Source: Lysobacteraceae bacterium
Lineage (GTDB): Bacteria; Pseudomonadota; Gammaproteobacteria; DSM-19610
Direction of reading: 5' to 3'
Assembly (NCBI GenBank): GCA_020201295.1
Contig: JAIVHA010000198.1
Span: 1-12,187, forward strand
Length of the DNA: 12,187 nucleotides
This document shows positions 6,179-12,187 of this stretch, piece by piece. Position 1 is the first letter of the stretch, and every line of letters starts with the position of its first letter. Under the pieces are notes generated by a model, which was not told the origin of the DNA, did no database searches, and was given only the letters and a program-made list of their open reading frames with translations. The position numbers and the translations under genes are program-made.

Positions 6179-7567
6179 ATGACCACCTACATCCTGCGCC
6201 GCCTGCTGCTCATGGTGCCCACCCTGCTGGGTATCACCCTGGTGGTGTTCGTGGTCATGGCCTCCGCCCCCGGCGGCATCAGCGCCCAGTCCCTGGTGGA
6301 GGGCATGAACCTGGAGCCCCAGGCCAAGAAGGCCCTGGAAGACTACTACAACCGCATGTATGGCCTGGACCAGCCGGCACCGGTGCAGTACCTGCGCTGG
6401 TTGAACAACGTCTCCCCCGCCGGCTTCGAGCTGGACCAGGCCACGGGCGAGCTGGGGCGATTCTCCTTTACCAAGGGCTCGGATCTCGGCACCAGTTTTC
6501 GCTACGGCCGGCCGGTGATGGACCTGGTGGCGGAACGGTTGCCCATCACCCTGCTGCTCAACGTCATCTCCATCCCCATCATCTATATCATCGCCATCGC
6601 CGTGGGGGTGCATGCCGCCACCCGGCGCGGCAGCAGCTTCGATGTGAGCTCCAGTGTGGTGATGCTGGGGCTGTGGTCCATCCCCACCATGCTGGCCGGG
6701 GTGCTGATGATCGGTTTCTTCGCCTCGGACCAGTTCTGGCCCTGGTTCCCCACCGCCGGCCTCAGCCGCCGCGAGGCGCTGGACATGCCCTTCCTGCCCC
6801 ACTGGGCCAGTCTCGGCGACGTCGGCCTGCTGTTCCTGCTGGGCGGCCTGGGCGCCGTGCTGCTGGTGTGGCTCAGCTTGCGCGGCCCGGTACGGTTGCG
6901 GGTCGCGGTGCTGGGCCTGCTGGGTGCGATCGCGGGCTATGCCATGGCCGACCAGCCTGCCGGGGTGGCGGGCTTCGGGCCCATGCACCTGGTGCTGGCG
7001 CTGCTGGTGGGCGCGGTCTTCGCCGGCATCGGCTGGAGCGGCTTCCAGGCCCTGCGCACCATCACCCTCGGCCTGCTGGGGCTGCTGCTCGGGCTGTTGC
7101 TGGCGGCGCAACTGGCCGGGGGCGAGTTCGTGCGCGGCTTCCTGGTGGACCGGCTCTGGCACCTGGTGCTGCCGGTCATCTGCCTGTCCTACGGCGGCTT
7201 CGCCTTCCTCGCCAAGCTCACCCGCTCCTCGGTGCTGGAAAACCTGCTGGCCGACTATGCGCGCACCGCGCGCGCCAAGGGCGCCTCCGAGCGCGACGTG
7301 CTGTGGCGCCATGTGTTCCGCAATTCCCTGCTGCCGCTGATCACCGTCTCCGCCACCCTGCTGCCCAGCCTGCTGGCCGGCTCGGTGATCGTGGAGACCA
7401 TCTTCAGCATCGACGGCATGGGCAAGCTGGCGGTGGACGCGGTGCGTACCCGCGACCGTGAGCTGGTGCTGTCGGTGACCCTGATCAGCGGCCTGCTGAC
7501 CCTGGCGGGATACCTGCTCGCCGACCTCTGTTATGCCATCGCCGATCCGCGGGTGAGTTATGACTAG
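6179..7567 (+). CDS. ABC transporter permease, YejB/DppB type, with extra hydrophobic insert
   Basis: The 462-residue inner-membrane protein begins MTTYILRRLLLMVPTLLGIT, the usual first helix of DppB/YejB permeases, followed by the large loop with YGLDQPAPVQYLRWL. The ATPase-contacting EAA loop is YARTARAKGASERDVLWRHV (360-379), followed by FRNSLLPLI and the family ending ETIFSIDGMGKLAVDAV. Typical YejB/DppB proteins are about 340-365 residues. The extra length lies at about 213-313, where roughly four additional hydrophobic segments are inserted between the NPxxG-like periplasmic region (WFPTAGL) and the HLVLPVICLSYGG segment. The frame is intact through the insert. No strong ribosome-binding site precedes ATG 6179; an AGGG lies about 12 bases upstream. 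It should pair with the second permease at 7702. Confidence 0.9.
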   Translation: MTTYILRRLLLMVPTLLGITLVVFVVMASAPGGISAQSLVEGMNLEPQAKKALEDYYNRMYGLDQPAPVQYLRWLNNVSPAGFELDQATGELGRFSFTKGSDLGTSFRYGRPVMDLVAERLPITLLLNVISIPIIYIIAIAVGVHAATRRGSSFDVSSSVVMLGLWSIPTMLAGVLMIGFFASDQFWPWFPTAGLSRREALDMPFLPHWASLGDVGLLFLLGGLGAVLLVWLSLRGPVRLRVAVLGLLGAIAGYAMADQPAGVAGFGPMHLVLALLVGAVFAGIGWSGFQALRTITLGLLGLLLGLLLAAQLAGGEFVRGFLVDRLWHLVLPVICLSYGGFAFLAKLTRSSVLENLLADYARTARAKGASERDVLWRHVFRNSLLPLITVSATLLPSLLAGSVIVETIFSIDGMGKLAVDAVRTRDRELVLSVTLISGLLTLAGYLLADLCYAIADPRVSYD

Positions 7568-7601
7568 ATGGATTCATCCTGTTCATTCCAGCAACGGCAC
7601 C

Positions 7602-7671
7602 GTAGGAGCGACCTTGGCCGCGAATGGCTTGCCGGCCTCCCGGCCGGTTCGCGGGCAGAGCCCGCTCCTAC
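7602..7671. repeat. REP doublet (REPIN-like) between permease genes
   Basis: Two REP-type units face each other. The left unit starts GTAGGAGCGACCTTGGCC and the right unit, read on the other strand, starts GTAGGAGCGGGCTCTGCCC. Each has CCGCGAA further in. The outer nine bases match exactly (7602-7610 and 7663-7671). It lies entirely in the 134-bp gap between the two permease genes. Short REPs of this kind are usually spread by RAYT transposases; none is encoded in this window. Confidence 0.8.
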
Positions 7672-7701
7672 AGAAGACATACCGAACCACAGTGTCCTGC
7701 C

Positions 7702-8608
7702 ATGACTGAGCCCCTGACCATCCAACCCCCCGCCCGCGCCCGCAGCTACAGCGCCCAGGTGGCACGCGAGGTGTTCACCCGCTGGGGCGCGCGCCTGGGA
7801 CTGGCCTGGATCCTGGTGCTGGTGGCGGTGGCGGGACTGGGTGGTGCGCGCGCCCATCCCCTACTCGCCCAAGGACTACCTGCGCGACCATGGCGACACC
7901 GGCCTGGAGGCGCCGCTGGAGGATGATGGCCGGCGCCACTGGCTGGGCACCGAGGAGAACGGCTCCGACGTACTGGCGCGCATGATCCACGCCTCGCGCA
8001 TCGCGCTCGGCATCGGCTTCATCGCCACCGGCATCGCCCTGCTCATCGGCGTCATCATCGGCGGGCTGATGGGCTATTTCTCCGGCATCGTGGACATGAT
8101 CGGCATGCGCCTGGTGGAGATCTTCGAGGCCATCCCCACCCTGTTCCTGTTGCTCACCTTCGTGGCCTTCTTCGGCCGCAGCCTGTACATGATGATGATC
8201 ATCATCGGCATCACCTCCTGGTCGGGCTACGCCCGCTACGTTCGTGCCGAGTTTCTCAAGCTGCGCGAACAGGAATACGTGCAGGCGGCGGTGGCCTGCA
8301 GCCTGCCGTTGCGCTCCATCCTGTTCCGCCACATGCTGCCCAACGGCGCCGCGCCCATCCTGGTGGCGGCCAGCTTCGGCGTGGCCTCGGCCATCCTGGC
8401 GGAGGCCACCCTGAGCTTCCTGGGCCTGGGGCTGGTGGATGATCCGTCCTGGGGGCAGATGCTCAACCAGGCGGTGCAGTCCTCCACCTTCAACTGGTGG
8501 ATGGCGGCCTTCCCCGGCGGGGCGATCTTTTTGACCGTGTTCGCCTACAACCTGGTGGGTGAGTCGCTGCGCGACGCGCTTGACCCGCACCTGAAGAAAA
8601 ATGCCTGA
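7702..8608 (+). pseudogene. ABC transporter permease, YejE/DppC type, frameshifted near the N-terminus
   Basis: The N-terminal part starts at ATG 7702 (MTEPLTIQPPARARSYSAQV) and includes the first membrane helix RLGLAWILVLVAVAG. The frame then shifts by one base at about 7838-7848. The next frame continues VRAPIPYSPKDYLRDHGDTG to the end at 8608. The C-terminal part has clear family features: HWLGTEENGSDVLARMIHAS, about five further membrane segments, and the EAA loop EFLKLREQEYVQAAVACSLP with RSILFRHMLPNG. The end GESLRDALDPHLKK is typical. The expected F-A-P-(L/F)-x-A text after helix 1 is missing, as is the periplasmic region of longer homologues. A deletion combined with the frame change is therefore more likely than a lone base error. 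An internal GTG at 7841 could start a shortened product lacking helix 1. Damage here would break the importer unless it is a sequencing or assembly fault. Confidence 0.75.
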
Positions 8609-8627
8609 GCACAGTCACCATTCCCCC

Positions 8628-8690
8628 GTAGGAGCGACGCAAGTCGCGATAGCGCGGATGATCAGCCATCGCGACTTGCGTCGCTCCTAC
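8628..8690. repeat. Perfect 23-bp inverted repeat, REP doublet between permease and ATPase genes
   Basis: The arms 8628-8650 and 8668-8690 are exact reverse complements over 23 bases, beginning GTAGGAGCGACGCAAGTCGC, with a 17-bp loop. C- and G-runs flank the arms (8623-8627, 8692-8698) and could extend the stem past a one-base bulge. It shares the GTAGGAGCG head with the repeats at 7602 and 10089. The stem would be very stable in RNA, but there is no T-run of a classical terminator behind it. Confidence 0.85.
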
Positions 8691-8739
8691 AGGGGGGGAT
8701 TAACCGCCGTGATGCCAAAAGAGCCTGTGAGCCGAAGCC

Positions 8740-10056
8740 ATGCTGCTTGAAGTCAACAACCTTAAGACCTGGCTGCGCGCCGGCAAGGAAACGGTCCACG
8801 CCGTGGAGGACGTGAGCTTCCGGATCGACCGCGGCGAGACCTTCTGCCTGGTCGGTGAATCGGGCAGCGGCAAGTCGGTGAGCGCCCTGTCGGTGATCCA
8901 GCTGCTGCCGCCCGACATCACCCAGCACCCGGGCGGCGAGATCCTGTTCGACTACCGCCATCCCGACGGGCGCCACGAGCGGGTGGACATGCTCAGCTTG
9001 CCCGAGGAACGTCGGCGCGCCATCCGCGGCAGCCGCATCGCCATGATCTTCCAGGAGGCGCAGATGGCGCAGCGCCTCGCCGTCATGCGCCTGGGCAAGA
9101 TCGTGGAGAGCGGCCCGGTGCGCCAGGTGCTGAGCCAGCCGGCCCATGCCTATACCCGCCAGCTCATCGACGCCCTGCCGGAAAACCTGCGGCGCCGGCG
9201 CGTGACCGAGGTGCGCCCCGCGGTCGAGGCGGGCCGGGCCACGGACCCGGGCGAAGTATTGGTGCGGGTGGAGGATTTCAGGATCCACTTCCCGGTGCGC
9301 AAGGGCCTGCTGCGCCGCGTGGTGGACCATGTACGCGCCGTCGATGGTGTGTCGCTGGACATCCGCCGTGGACAGGTGCTGGCGCTGGTGGGCGAGTCGG
9401 GTTGCGGCAAGACCACGCTCGGGCGCGGCATACTGCGCCTGCTGGAGGCCACCAGCGGCAGCATCCAGTTCCAGGGTGACGACATCACCCGGCTGTCGCG
9501 CCGCGAGCTGCGGCCCTTCCGGCGCCGCATGCAGATCATCTTCCAGGATCCCGCCTCGTCCCTGAACCCGCGCCTCACCGTGGCCGAGGCGCTCACCGAG
9601 CCCATGGCGGTGCACGGCATCGGCGCCTCCCACGAGGAACGCCTGGCCCTGGCGCAGGCGGTCATCGAACAGGTGCAACTGCCGCCCGACAGCCTGTGGC
9701 GCTACCCCCATGAATTCTCCGGCGGCCAGCGCCAGCGCATCGGCATCGCCCGCGCCCTGGTACTCAACCCCAGCTTCATCGTCTGCGACGAGGTGACCAG
9801 CGCCCTGGACGTGTCGGTGCAGGCGGAGATCCTGCAGATCCTGCAGGCCCTCAAGGAGGAACGCGGCCTGACCCTGCTGTTCATCACCCACAACATGGGC
9901 GTGGTGGAATACCTGGCCGACAGCATGGCCGTCATGTACCAGGGCAAGGTGGTGGAGTACGGACCCACCGACCGGGTCTGCCGCCAACCGGAGAACGATT
10001 ACACCCGGCGCCTGCTGGCGGCGGTGCCGCGCCTGGACCTGGCGGCGCTAGCCTGA
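8740..10056 (+). CDS. ABC transporter ATPase, two-domain YejF/DppD-DppF type, first domain internally deleted
   Basis: The 438-residue protein is shorter than the usual ~530-540 residues for fused two-domain importer ATPases. Domain 1 has Walker A GESGSGKS (39-46) and the start of the Q-loop, IFQE (103-106). It then jumps directly to QRLAVMRLGKIVESGPV (from 111), which normally follows the H-loop. About 100-130 residues with the signature motif, Walker B, D-loop and switch histidine are gone, in frame; the junction is at about 9055-9075. Domain 2 is complete: Walker A GESGCGKT (218-225), Q-loop IFQDP (267-271), signature FSGGQ (326-330), Walker B FIVCDE (346-351) and switch H384. The inter-domain text PAHAYTRQLIDALP is the usual oligopeptide-binding ATPase C-terminal motif. 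The protein should energise uptake of peptides through the two permeases. Whether one complete nucleotide-binding domain suffices is doubtful. ATG 8740 has no strong ribosome-binding site. Confidence 0.88.
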   Translation: MLLEVNNLKTWLRAGKETVHAVEDVSFRIDRGETFCLVGESGSGKSVSALSVIQLLPPDITQHPGGEILFDYRHPDGRHERVDMLSLPEERRRAIRGSRIAMIFQEAQMAQRLAVMRLGKIVESGPVRQVLSQPAHAYTRQLIDALPENLRRRRVTEVRPAVEAGRATDPGEVLVRVEDFRIHFPVRKGLLRRVVDHVRAVDGVSLDIRRGQVLALVGESGCGKTTLGRGILRLLEATSGSIQFQGDDITRLSRRELRPFRRRMQIIFQDPASSLNPRLTVAEALTEPMAVHGIGASHEERLALAQAVIEQVQLPPDSLWRYPHEFSGGQRQRIGIARALVLNPSFIVCDEVTSALDVSVQAEILQILQALKEERGLTLLFITHNMGVVEYLADSMAVMYQGKVVEYGPTDRVCRQPENDYTRRLLAAVPRLDLAALA

Positions 10057-10088
10057 AGCGCTTGCATTCCCGTCGGCAGGGTACCAAC

Positions 10089-10197
10089 CTGTAGGAGCGG
10101 CCCCAAGGTGAGACCGCGTAGCGGTCGAGAGAGTGCCCTGGGGCATGGCCGCGAATATGCCGCAAACCCCATTCGCGGCCAAAGGCCGCTCCTACAG
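10089..10197. repeat. Composite REP element between ATPase and DUF1841 genes
   Basis: The outer arms CTGTAGGAGCGGCC (10089-10102) and GGCCGCTCCTACAG (10184-10197) are exact reverse complements. Inside lie a hairpin GACCGC-GTA-GCGGTC (10112-10126) and a second exact inverted pair GGCCGCGAAT / ATTCGCGGCC (10147-10156 and 10171-10180). The outer ends match the GTAGGAGCG heads at 7602 and 8628. The extra inner hairpin suggests a rearranged or compound copy. The element occupies most of the gap before the DUF1841 gene. Confidence 0.8.
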
Positions 10198-10223
10198 CGG
10201 TCGAGGATCCGCAGGACGACAGC

Positions 10224-10649
10224 ATGTTATTCGGACAAGACCGCGAACAGATTCGCCGTTTCTATTGCGAGGCCTGGCGCAAGTTCAGCCAGACACTGCC
10301 CATGGAGCCGCTGGAGGACCTGGTGGCCACGGTCATCAGCGAGCATCCCGAATACCATCGCCTGCTGGAAATACCCGAGCATGCCATGGACCGCGACTAC
10401 CTGCCGGAAATGGGAGAATCCAATCCCTTCCTGCACATGGGCATGCACATCGCCATCCGCGAACAACTCAGCATCGACCGGCCCGCCGGCATCCTGCAAG
10501 TCTACCAGGCGGCACTCGTGCGCCTGGGTGACGCCCATGAACTGGAACACCGCATGATGGAATGCCTGGCGGAAATGATCTGGCAGGCGCAACGCAACGG
10601 CACCGCGCCCGACGAGGCGGCCTACCTGGAGTGTGCGCGGCAACTGTAG
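10224..10649 (+). CDS. DUF1841 family protein
   Basis: The 141-residue protein starts MLFGQDREQIRRFYCEAWRK and contains HPEYHRLLE, NPFLHMGMHIAIREQLSIDR and EHRMMECLAEMIWQAQR. These are the recognisable conserved blocks of DUF1841 (PF08897), a soluble beta/gammaproteobacterial family without an assigned function. Several conserved His residues (for example HMGMH) could bind a metal, but this is speculation. ATG 10224 has an AGGA ribosome-binding site seven bases upstream (10213-10216). Length is normal and no damage is seen. It lies 167 bp downstream of the ATPase across a REP element and converges with mscL on the other strand. A functional link to the transporter is not evident. Confidence 0.9.
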   Translation: MLFGQDREQIRRFYCEAWRKFSQTLPMEPLEDLVATVISEHPEYHRLLEIPEHAMDRDYLPEMGESNPFLHMGMHIAIREQLSIDRPAGILQVYQAALVRLGDAHELEHRMMECLAEMIWQAQRNGTAPDEAAYLECARQL

Positions 10650-10740
10650 GTCGCGGTATGCGGCCCGCACTGCAACTAGATGTCCGGATCAAATGGTCAT
10701 GCCGGCGCATGCCGACATCCATGTGCCAGCCCTGCATGGG

Positions 10741-10758
10741 TTCCGGCATCCGCCGGAA
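10741..10758. terminator. Hairpin between the convergent DUF1841 and mscL genes
   Basis: A perfect 7-bp stem TTCCGGC / GCCGGAA encloses an ATCC loop in the 124-bp gap where two genes converge. A related palindromic text (GCCGGCGCATGCCG) lies about 40 bases upstream. No T-run follows on either strand, so it may be a REP-type remnant rather than a true intrinsic terminator. Its position between convergent genes favours a role in ending transcription. Confidence 0.4.
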
Positions 10759-10773
10759 CGATGATAACAGGCG

Positions 10774-11178
10774 CTATACGCGATTCCGTAACAGATCGCG
10801 GATTTCGGCCAGCAGTTTTTCCTCGTTGGAGGGAGGTGGTGGCGCCGTGGGTGCGATCTCTTCCTTCCGCTTCAGGCGATTGATCATTTTCACGGCGATG
10901 AAGATGGCAAAGGCCACAATAATGAAATCGACCATCGTCTGGATGAAGGCGCCGTAGTTCAGCGTCACCGCTTCCACGCCTTCTTCGGCTGCTTTGAGGG
11001 TAATCACAAGGTTGCTGAAATCCACGCCCCCGATCAACAGCCCCAGCGGTGGCATCACCACATCGGCCACGAAGGAAGACACGATCTTGCCGAAGGCCAC
11101 CCCGATGATGATCCCCACCGCCATGTCCACCACATTGCCCTTGACCGCGAATTCCTTGAACTCTTTCAGCATGCCCAT
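10774..11178 (-). CDS. mscL: Large-conductance mechanosensitive channel MscL
   Basis: The 134-residue protein reads MGMLKEFKEFAVKGNVVDMA, the highly conserved N-terminal amphipathic helix and start of TM1. TM1 continues GIIIGVAFGKIVSSFVADVV to MPPLGLLIGG. TM2 is about 79-99 (FIQTMVDFIIVAFAIFIAVK), followed by the basic NRLKRKEE and the C-terminal bundle helix NEEKLLAEIRDLL (118-130). Length and topology match typical MscL. The homopentameric inner-membrane channel opens under extreme tension to release solutes during hypo-osmotic shock. The start at 11178 was chosen because a GGTGA ribosome-binding site lies seven bases upstream. The longer frame to 11271 adds 31 residues that no MscL has. 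A possible -10 (TACAAT, minus strand, 11243-11248) lies upstream, but no good -35 is visible. It is divergent from hvfA. Confidence 0.97.
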   Translation of the reverse strand: MGMLKEFKEFAVKGNVVDMAVGIIIGVAFGKIVSSFVADVVMPPLGLLIGGVDFSNLVITLKAAEEGVEAVTLNYGAFIQTMVDFIIVAFAIFIAVKMINRLKRKEEIAPTAPPPPSNEEKLLAEIRDLLRNRV

Positions 11179-11377
11179 CGCGCACTCACCTTTTTGGTTG
11201 GTATTGACGTCCGCCGTACCCGTAACCGGCTTGTACCCCATGATTGTAGCCAGACCAGACAGAGACAGCATAGTGATTTCATGAGCAAAAAAACGTCGCT
11301 ACCGGGAGATTGGCACGATGCTGGCGGCCAAGTATATCAGTATTTCCTAATATATTTTCCGCCCCCATACCGGAACT

Positions 11378-11391
11378 TTGACTTACATCAA
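11378..11391. promoter_or_regulatory. FNR-like palindrome overlapping a GGAACTT element upstream of hvfA
   Basis: TTGAC-TTAC-ATCAA differs by one base from the FNR/Anr consensus TTGAT-N4-ATCAA. It is symmetric one base further out (TTTGA...TCAAA, 11377-11392) and is centred about 73 bases before the hvfA start codon. It overlaps GGAACTT at 11372-11378, which equals the RpoE/ECF-type -35 consensus. A TCACA that could act as a -10-like element follows 17 bases later (11396-11400). Either oxygen/nitrosative control or envelope/metal-stress sigma control of hvfAB is possible. The alternatives cannot be separated by eye. The box lies 199 bp from the mscL start. Confidence 0.45.
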
Positions 11392-11457
11392 ACAGTCACA
11401 CATGCTGCACATCCAGCAACACCCCCAAAAAATACACAACTGCTACGGAGACCGAAC

Positions 11458-11766
11458 ATGTCCAAATCCAACCAGCTCAAGCCCGTCAGCCTGGCCCTCG
11501 GCACCGCCTTTGCCCTGTCCCTGGGCTCCGGCATCGCCAGTGCCGACCAGAACCCCTTCTCCATGACCGAACTGTCCAGCGGCTACCTGGTGGCCGACAA
11601 GCACGAGGGAAAATGTGGCGAAGGCAAATGCGGCGGTGACAAGGCCAAGGAAAAAGCCAAGGAAGGGAAGTGTGGCGAAGGCAAATGCGGCGGCGACAAG
11701 GCCAAGGAAAAAGCGAAGGACATGGAAGGTAAATGCGGCGAAGGCAAGTGCGGCGGCAACCGCTGA
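11458..11766 (+). CDS. hvfA: HvfA-type RiPP metallophore precursor with six EGKCG motifs
   Basis: The 102-residue precursor has a Sec signal peptide (basic start, hydrophobic core about 10-25, likely cleavage after ASA at residue 29), a short leader/spacer QNPFSMTELSSGYLVADKH, and a Cys-rich repetitive core. The core holds three units, each with two consecutive EGKCG motifs. Units 1 and 2 are followed by DKAKEKAK. Cysteines are at 53, 58, 72, 77, 93 and 98; there are none elsewhere. In HvfA/bufferin-like peptides, EGKCG cysteines are converted by HvfB-HvfC to oxazolone-thioamide pairs that bind copper, and the product is exported by Sec. The gene sits 16 bp before hvfB, as expected for this operon. 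ATG 11458 has a GGAG ribosome-binding site seven bases upstream. An upstream frame extension to 11194 is ignored. The metal, modification and role in this organism are inferred from the family. Confidence 0.9.
   Translation: MSKSNQLKPVSLALGTAFALSLGSGIASADQNPFSMTELSSGYLVADKHEGKCGEGKCGGDKAKEKAKEGKCGEGKCGGDKAKEKAKDMEGKCGEGKCGGNR
11605..11757 (+). repeat. Tandem 57-bp repeats encoding the EGKCG core of hvfA
   Basis: Unit 1 covers 11605-11661 and unit 2 covers 11662-11718. They encode identical 19-residue peptides and differ at five bases, all synonymous third positions. A two-codon insert (Asp-Met, 11719-11724) precedes the partial third unit (11725-11757), which keeps the 11-residue EGKCGEGKCGG core. 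The pattern shows internal duplication followed by selection on the peptide sequence. Confidence 0.9.
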
Positions 11767-11782
11767 GCCGGAAATCCCTTCC

Positions 11783-12187
11783 ATGACTTCGAACCAGCCT
11801 TATCCCGTACAGGGTGCCGGCCTGGGCCTGCGGCGGACCCTCATGGGTCCGCTCGCGGAGGCCTTTCCGGGGCAGATCGGCTTTCTGGAAATCGCGCCGG
11901 AGAACTGGATCGGCGTGGGCGGCGCCCTGGGCAAGCGCCTGCGCGCCTTCACCGAGCACCATCCCTTCGTCTGCCACGGCCTGTCCCTGTCCATCGGCGG
12001 TCCCGCCCCCCTGGACGAGACCTTCCTGCAACGCCTGAAACGCTTTCTGGATGAACACCACATCCGCGCCTACACGGAACACCTGAGCTACTGCGGGGAT
12101 GACGGACATCTCTATGACCTCATGCCCATCCCCTTTACCGAAGAGGCCGTGCACCACGTGGCCGGGCGCATCCGCCGCGTCCAGGAC
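11783..12187 (+). CDS. hvfB: HvfB-type DUF692 multinuclear non-heme iron oxidase, 5' part
   Basis: The frame is open from ATG 11783 to the window end, giving 135 residues of a protein that is usually about 270-290. It reads GAGLGLRRTL near the start, then GFLEIAPENWIGVGG (33-47), FVCHGLSLSIGGP (62-74) and AYTEHLSYCGDDGHLYDLMP (96-115). These are the diagnostic blocks of the DUF692 TIM-barrel family (MNIO: MbnB/HvfB/BufB). Glu36, His65, Glu99 and His100 lie in conserved motifs expected to contribute iron ligands; the remaining ligands lie beyond the window. In this family the enzyme, with a DUF2063 partner, oxidises cysteine in the precursor to an oxazolone-thioamide in the cytoplasm. The 16-bp gap to hvfA and weak GGAA site (11770-11773) indicate co-transcription. 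The enzyme's own substrate is almost certainly the upstream EGKCG peptide. Confidence 0.93.
   Translation, partial: MTSNQPYPVQGAGLGLRRTLMGPLAEAFPGQIGFLEIAPENWIGVGGALGKRLRAFTEHHPFVCHGLSLSIGGPAPLDETFLQRLKRFLDEHHIRAYTEHLSYCGDDGHLYDLMPIPFTEEAVHHVAGRIRRVQD

Noticed and set aside
6077..7312. 411-codon minus-strand frame opposite permease 1
   Set aside because: Low-complexity Gln/His/Gly-rich text, complementary to a well-defined permease. It also runs through the inverted repeat.
8662..9987. 441-codon minus-strand frame opposite the ATPase
   Set aside because: Shadow of the ATPase gene with no motif support.
11179..11271. 31-codon N-terminal extension of mscL
   Set aside because: MscL proteins start at the M(G)MLKEFKEF helix, and GGTGA lies seven bases before 11178.
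11194..11457. Upstream in-frame extension of hvfA
   Set aside because: It would place the signal peptide internally and has no ribosome-binding site. ATG 11458 has GGAG at the right distance.
1..12187. CRISPR array, tRNA or rRNA genes
   Set aside because: No regularly spaced direct repeats and no tRNA or rRNA-like segments were seen on either strand. The 57-bp repeats in hvfA are coding.

Overview
The window looks like chromosomal DNA from a GC-rich gammaproteobacterium. The evidence is a DUF1841 protein, an MscL channel, a Yej/Dpp-type peptide importer and an HvfA/HvfB-type RiPP locus, with strong G/C third-position bias from about 4090 onward. The genus cannot be fixed from the sequence alone. 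No rRNA, tRNA or CRISPR array was seen.

Left part (1-3950), a patchwork of partial and broken genes. It opens with the C-terminal end of a TIR-like (CAP12/PF10137-type) nucleotide-binding protein. A decayed HEPN-type gene follows, with one in-frame stop and one frameshift and an RNAIFH motif. Next is a frameshifted, 3'-truncated conserved hypothetical gene. An AraC/cupin regulator on the minus strand faces a small HMA-fold protein without cysteines and the first ~67 codons of a SAM-dependent methyltransferase that stops abruptly. After a gene-free stretch containing a possible miniature element comes an intact ParD/ParE toxin-antitoxin pair. The first ~1.1 kb is visibly AT-richer than the right-hand part. 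The region reads as an accessory island with remnants of defence genes.

Middle part (4091-10056), an ABC importer of the oligopeptide/Yej class. It contains an unusual membrane-anchored, coiled-coil substrate-binding protein, a permease with an extra hydrophobic insert, a second permease and a two-domain ATPase. The last two carry lesions: permease 2 is frameshifted just after its first membrane helix, and the ATPase has lost in frame most of its first nucleotide-binding domain (signature, Walker B and H-loop). Every gap between these genes holds an inverted repeat. One is a perfect 31-bp inverted repeat (6003-6121). Three are REP doublets with GTAGGAGCG ... CGCTCCTAC ends (7602, 8628, 10089). 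A DUF1841 gene lies just beyond the last.

Right part (10774-12187). mscL is on the minus strand. After a ~280-bp divergent intergenic region comes a copper/metal-buffering RiPP locus: hvfA encodes a secreted precursor with six EGKCG motifs in three tandem units, and hvfB (DUF692, a multinuclear non-heme iron oxidase) runs off the window end. An FNR-like palindrome overlapping a GGAACTT (-35-like) element lies upstream of hvfA. This RiPP locus is the most interesting functional system in the window. Its partner gene (DUF2063/HvfC) is expected just outside.
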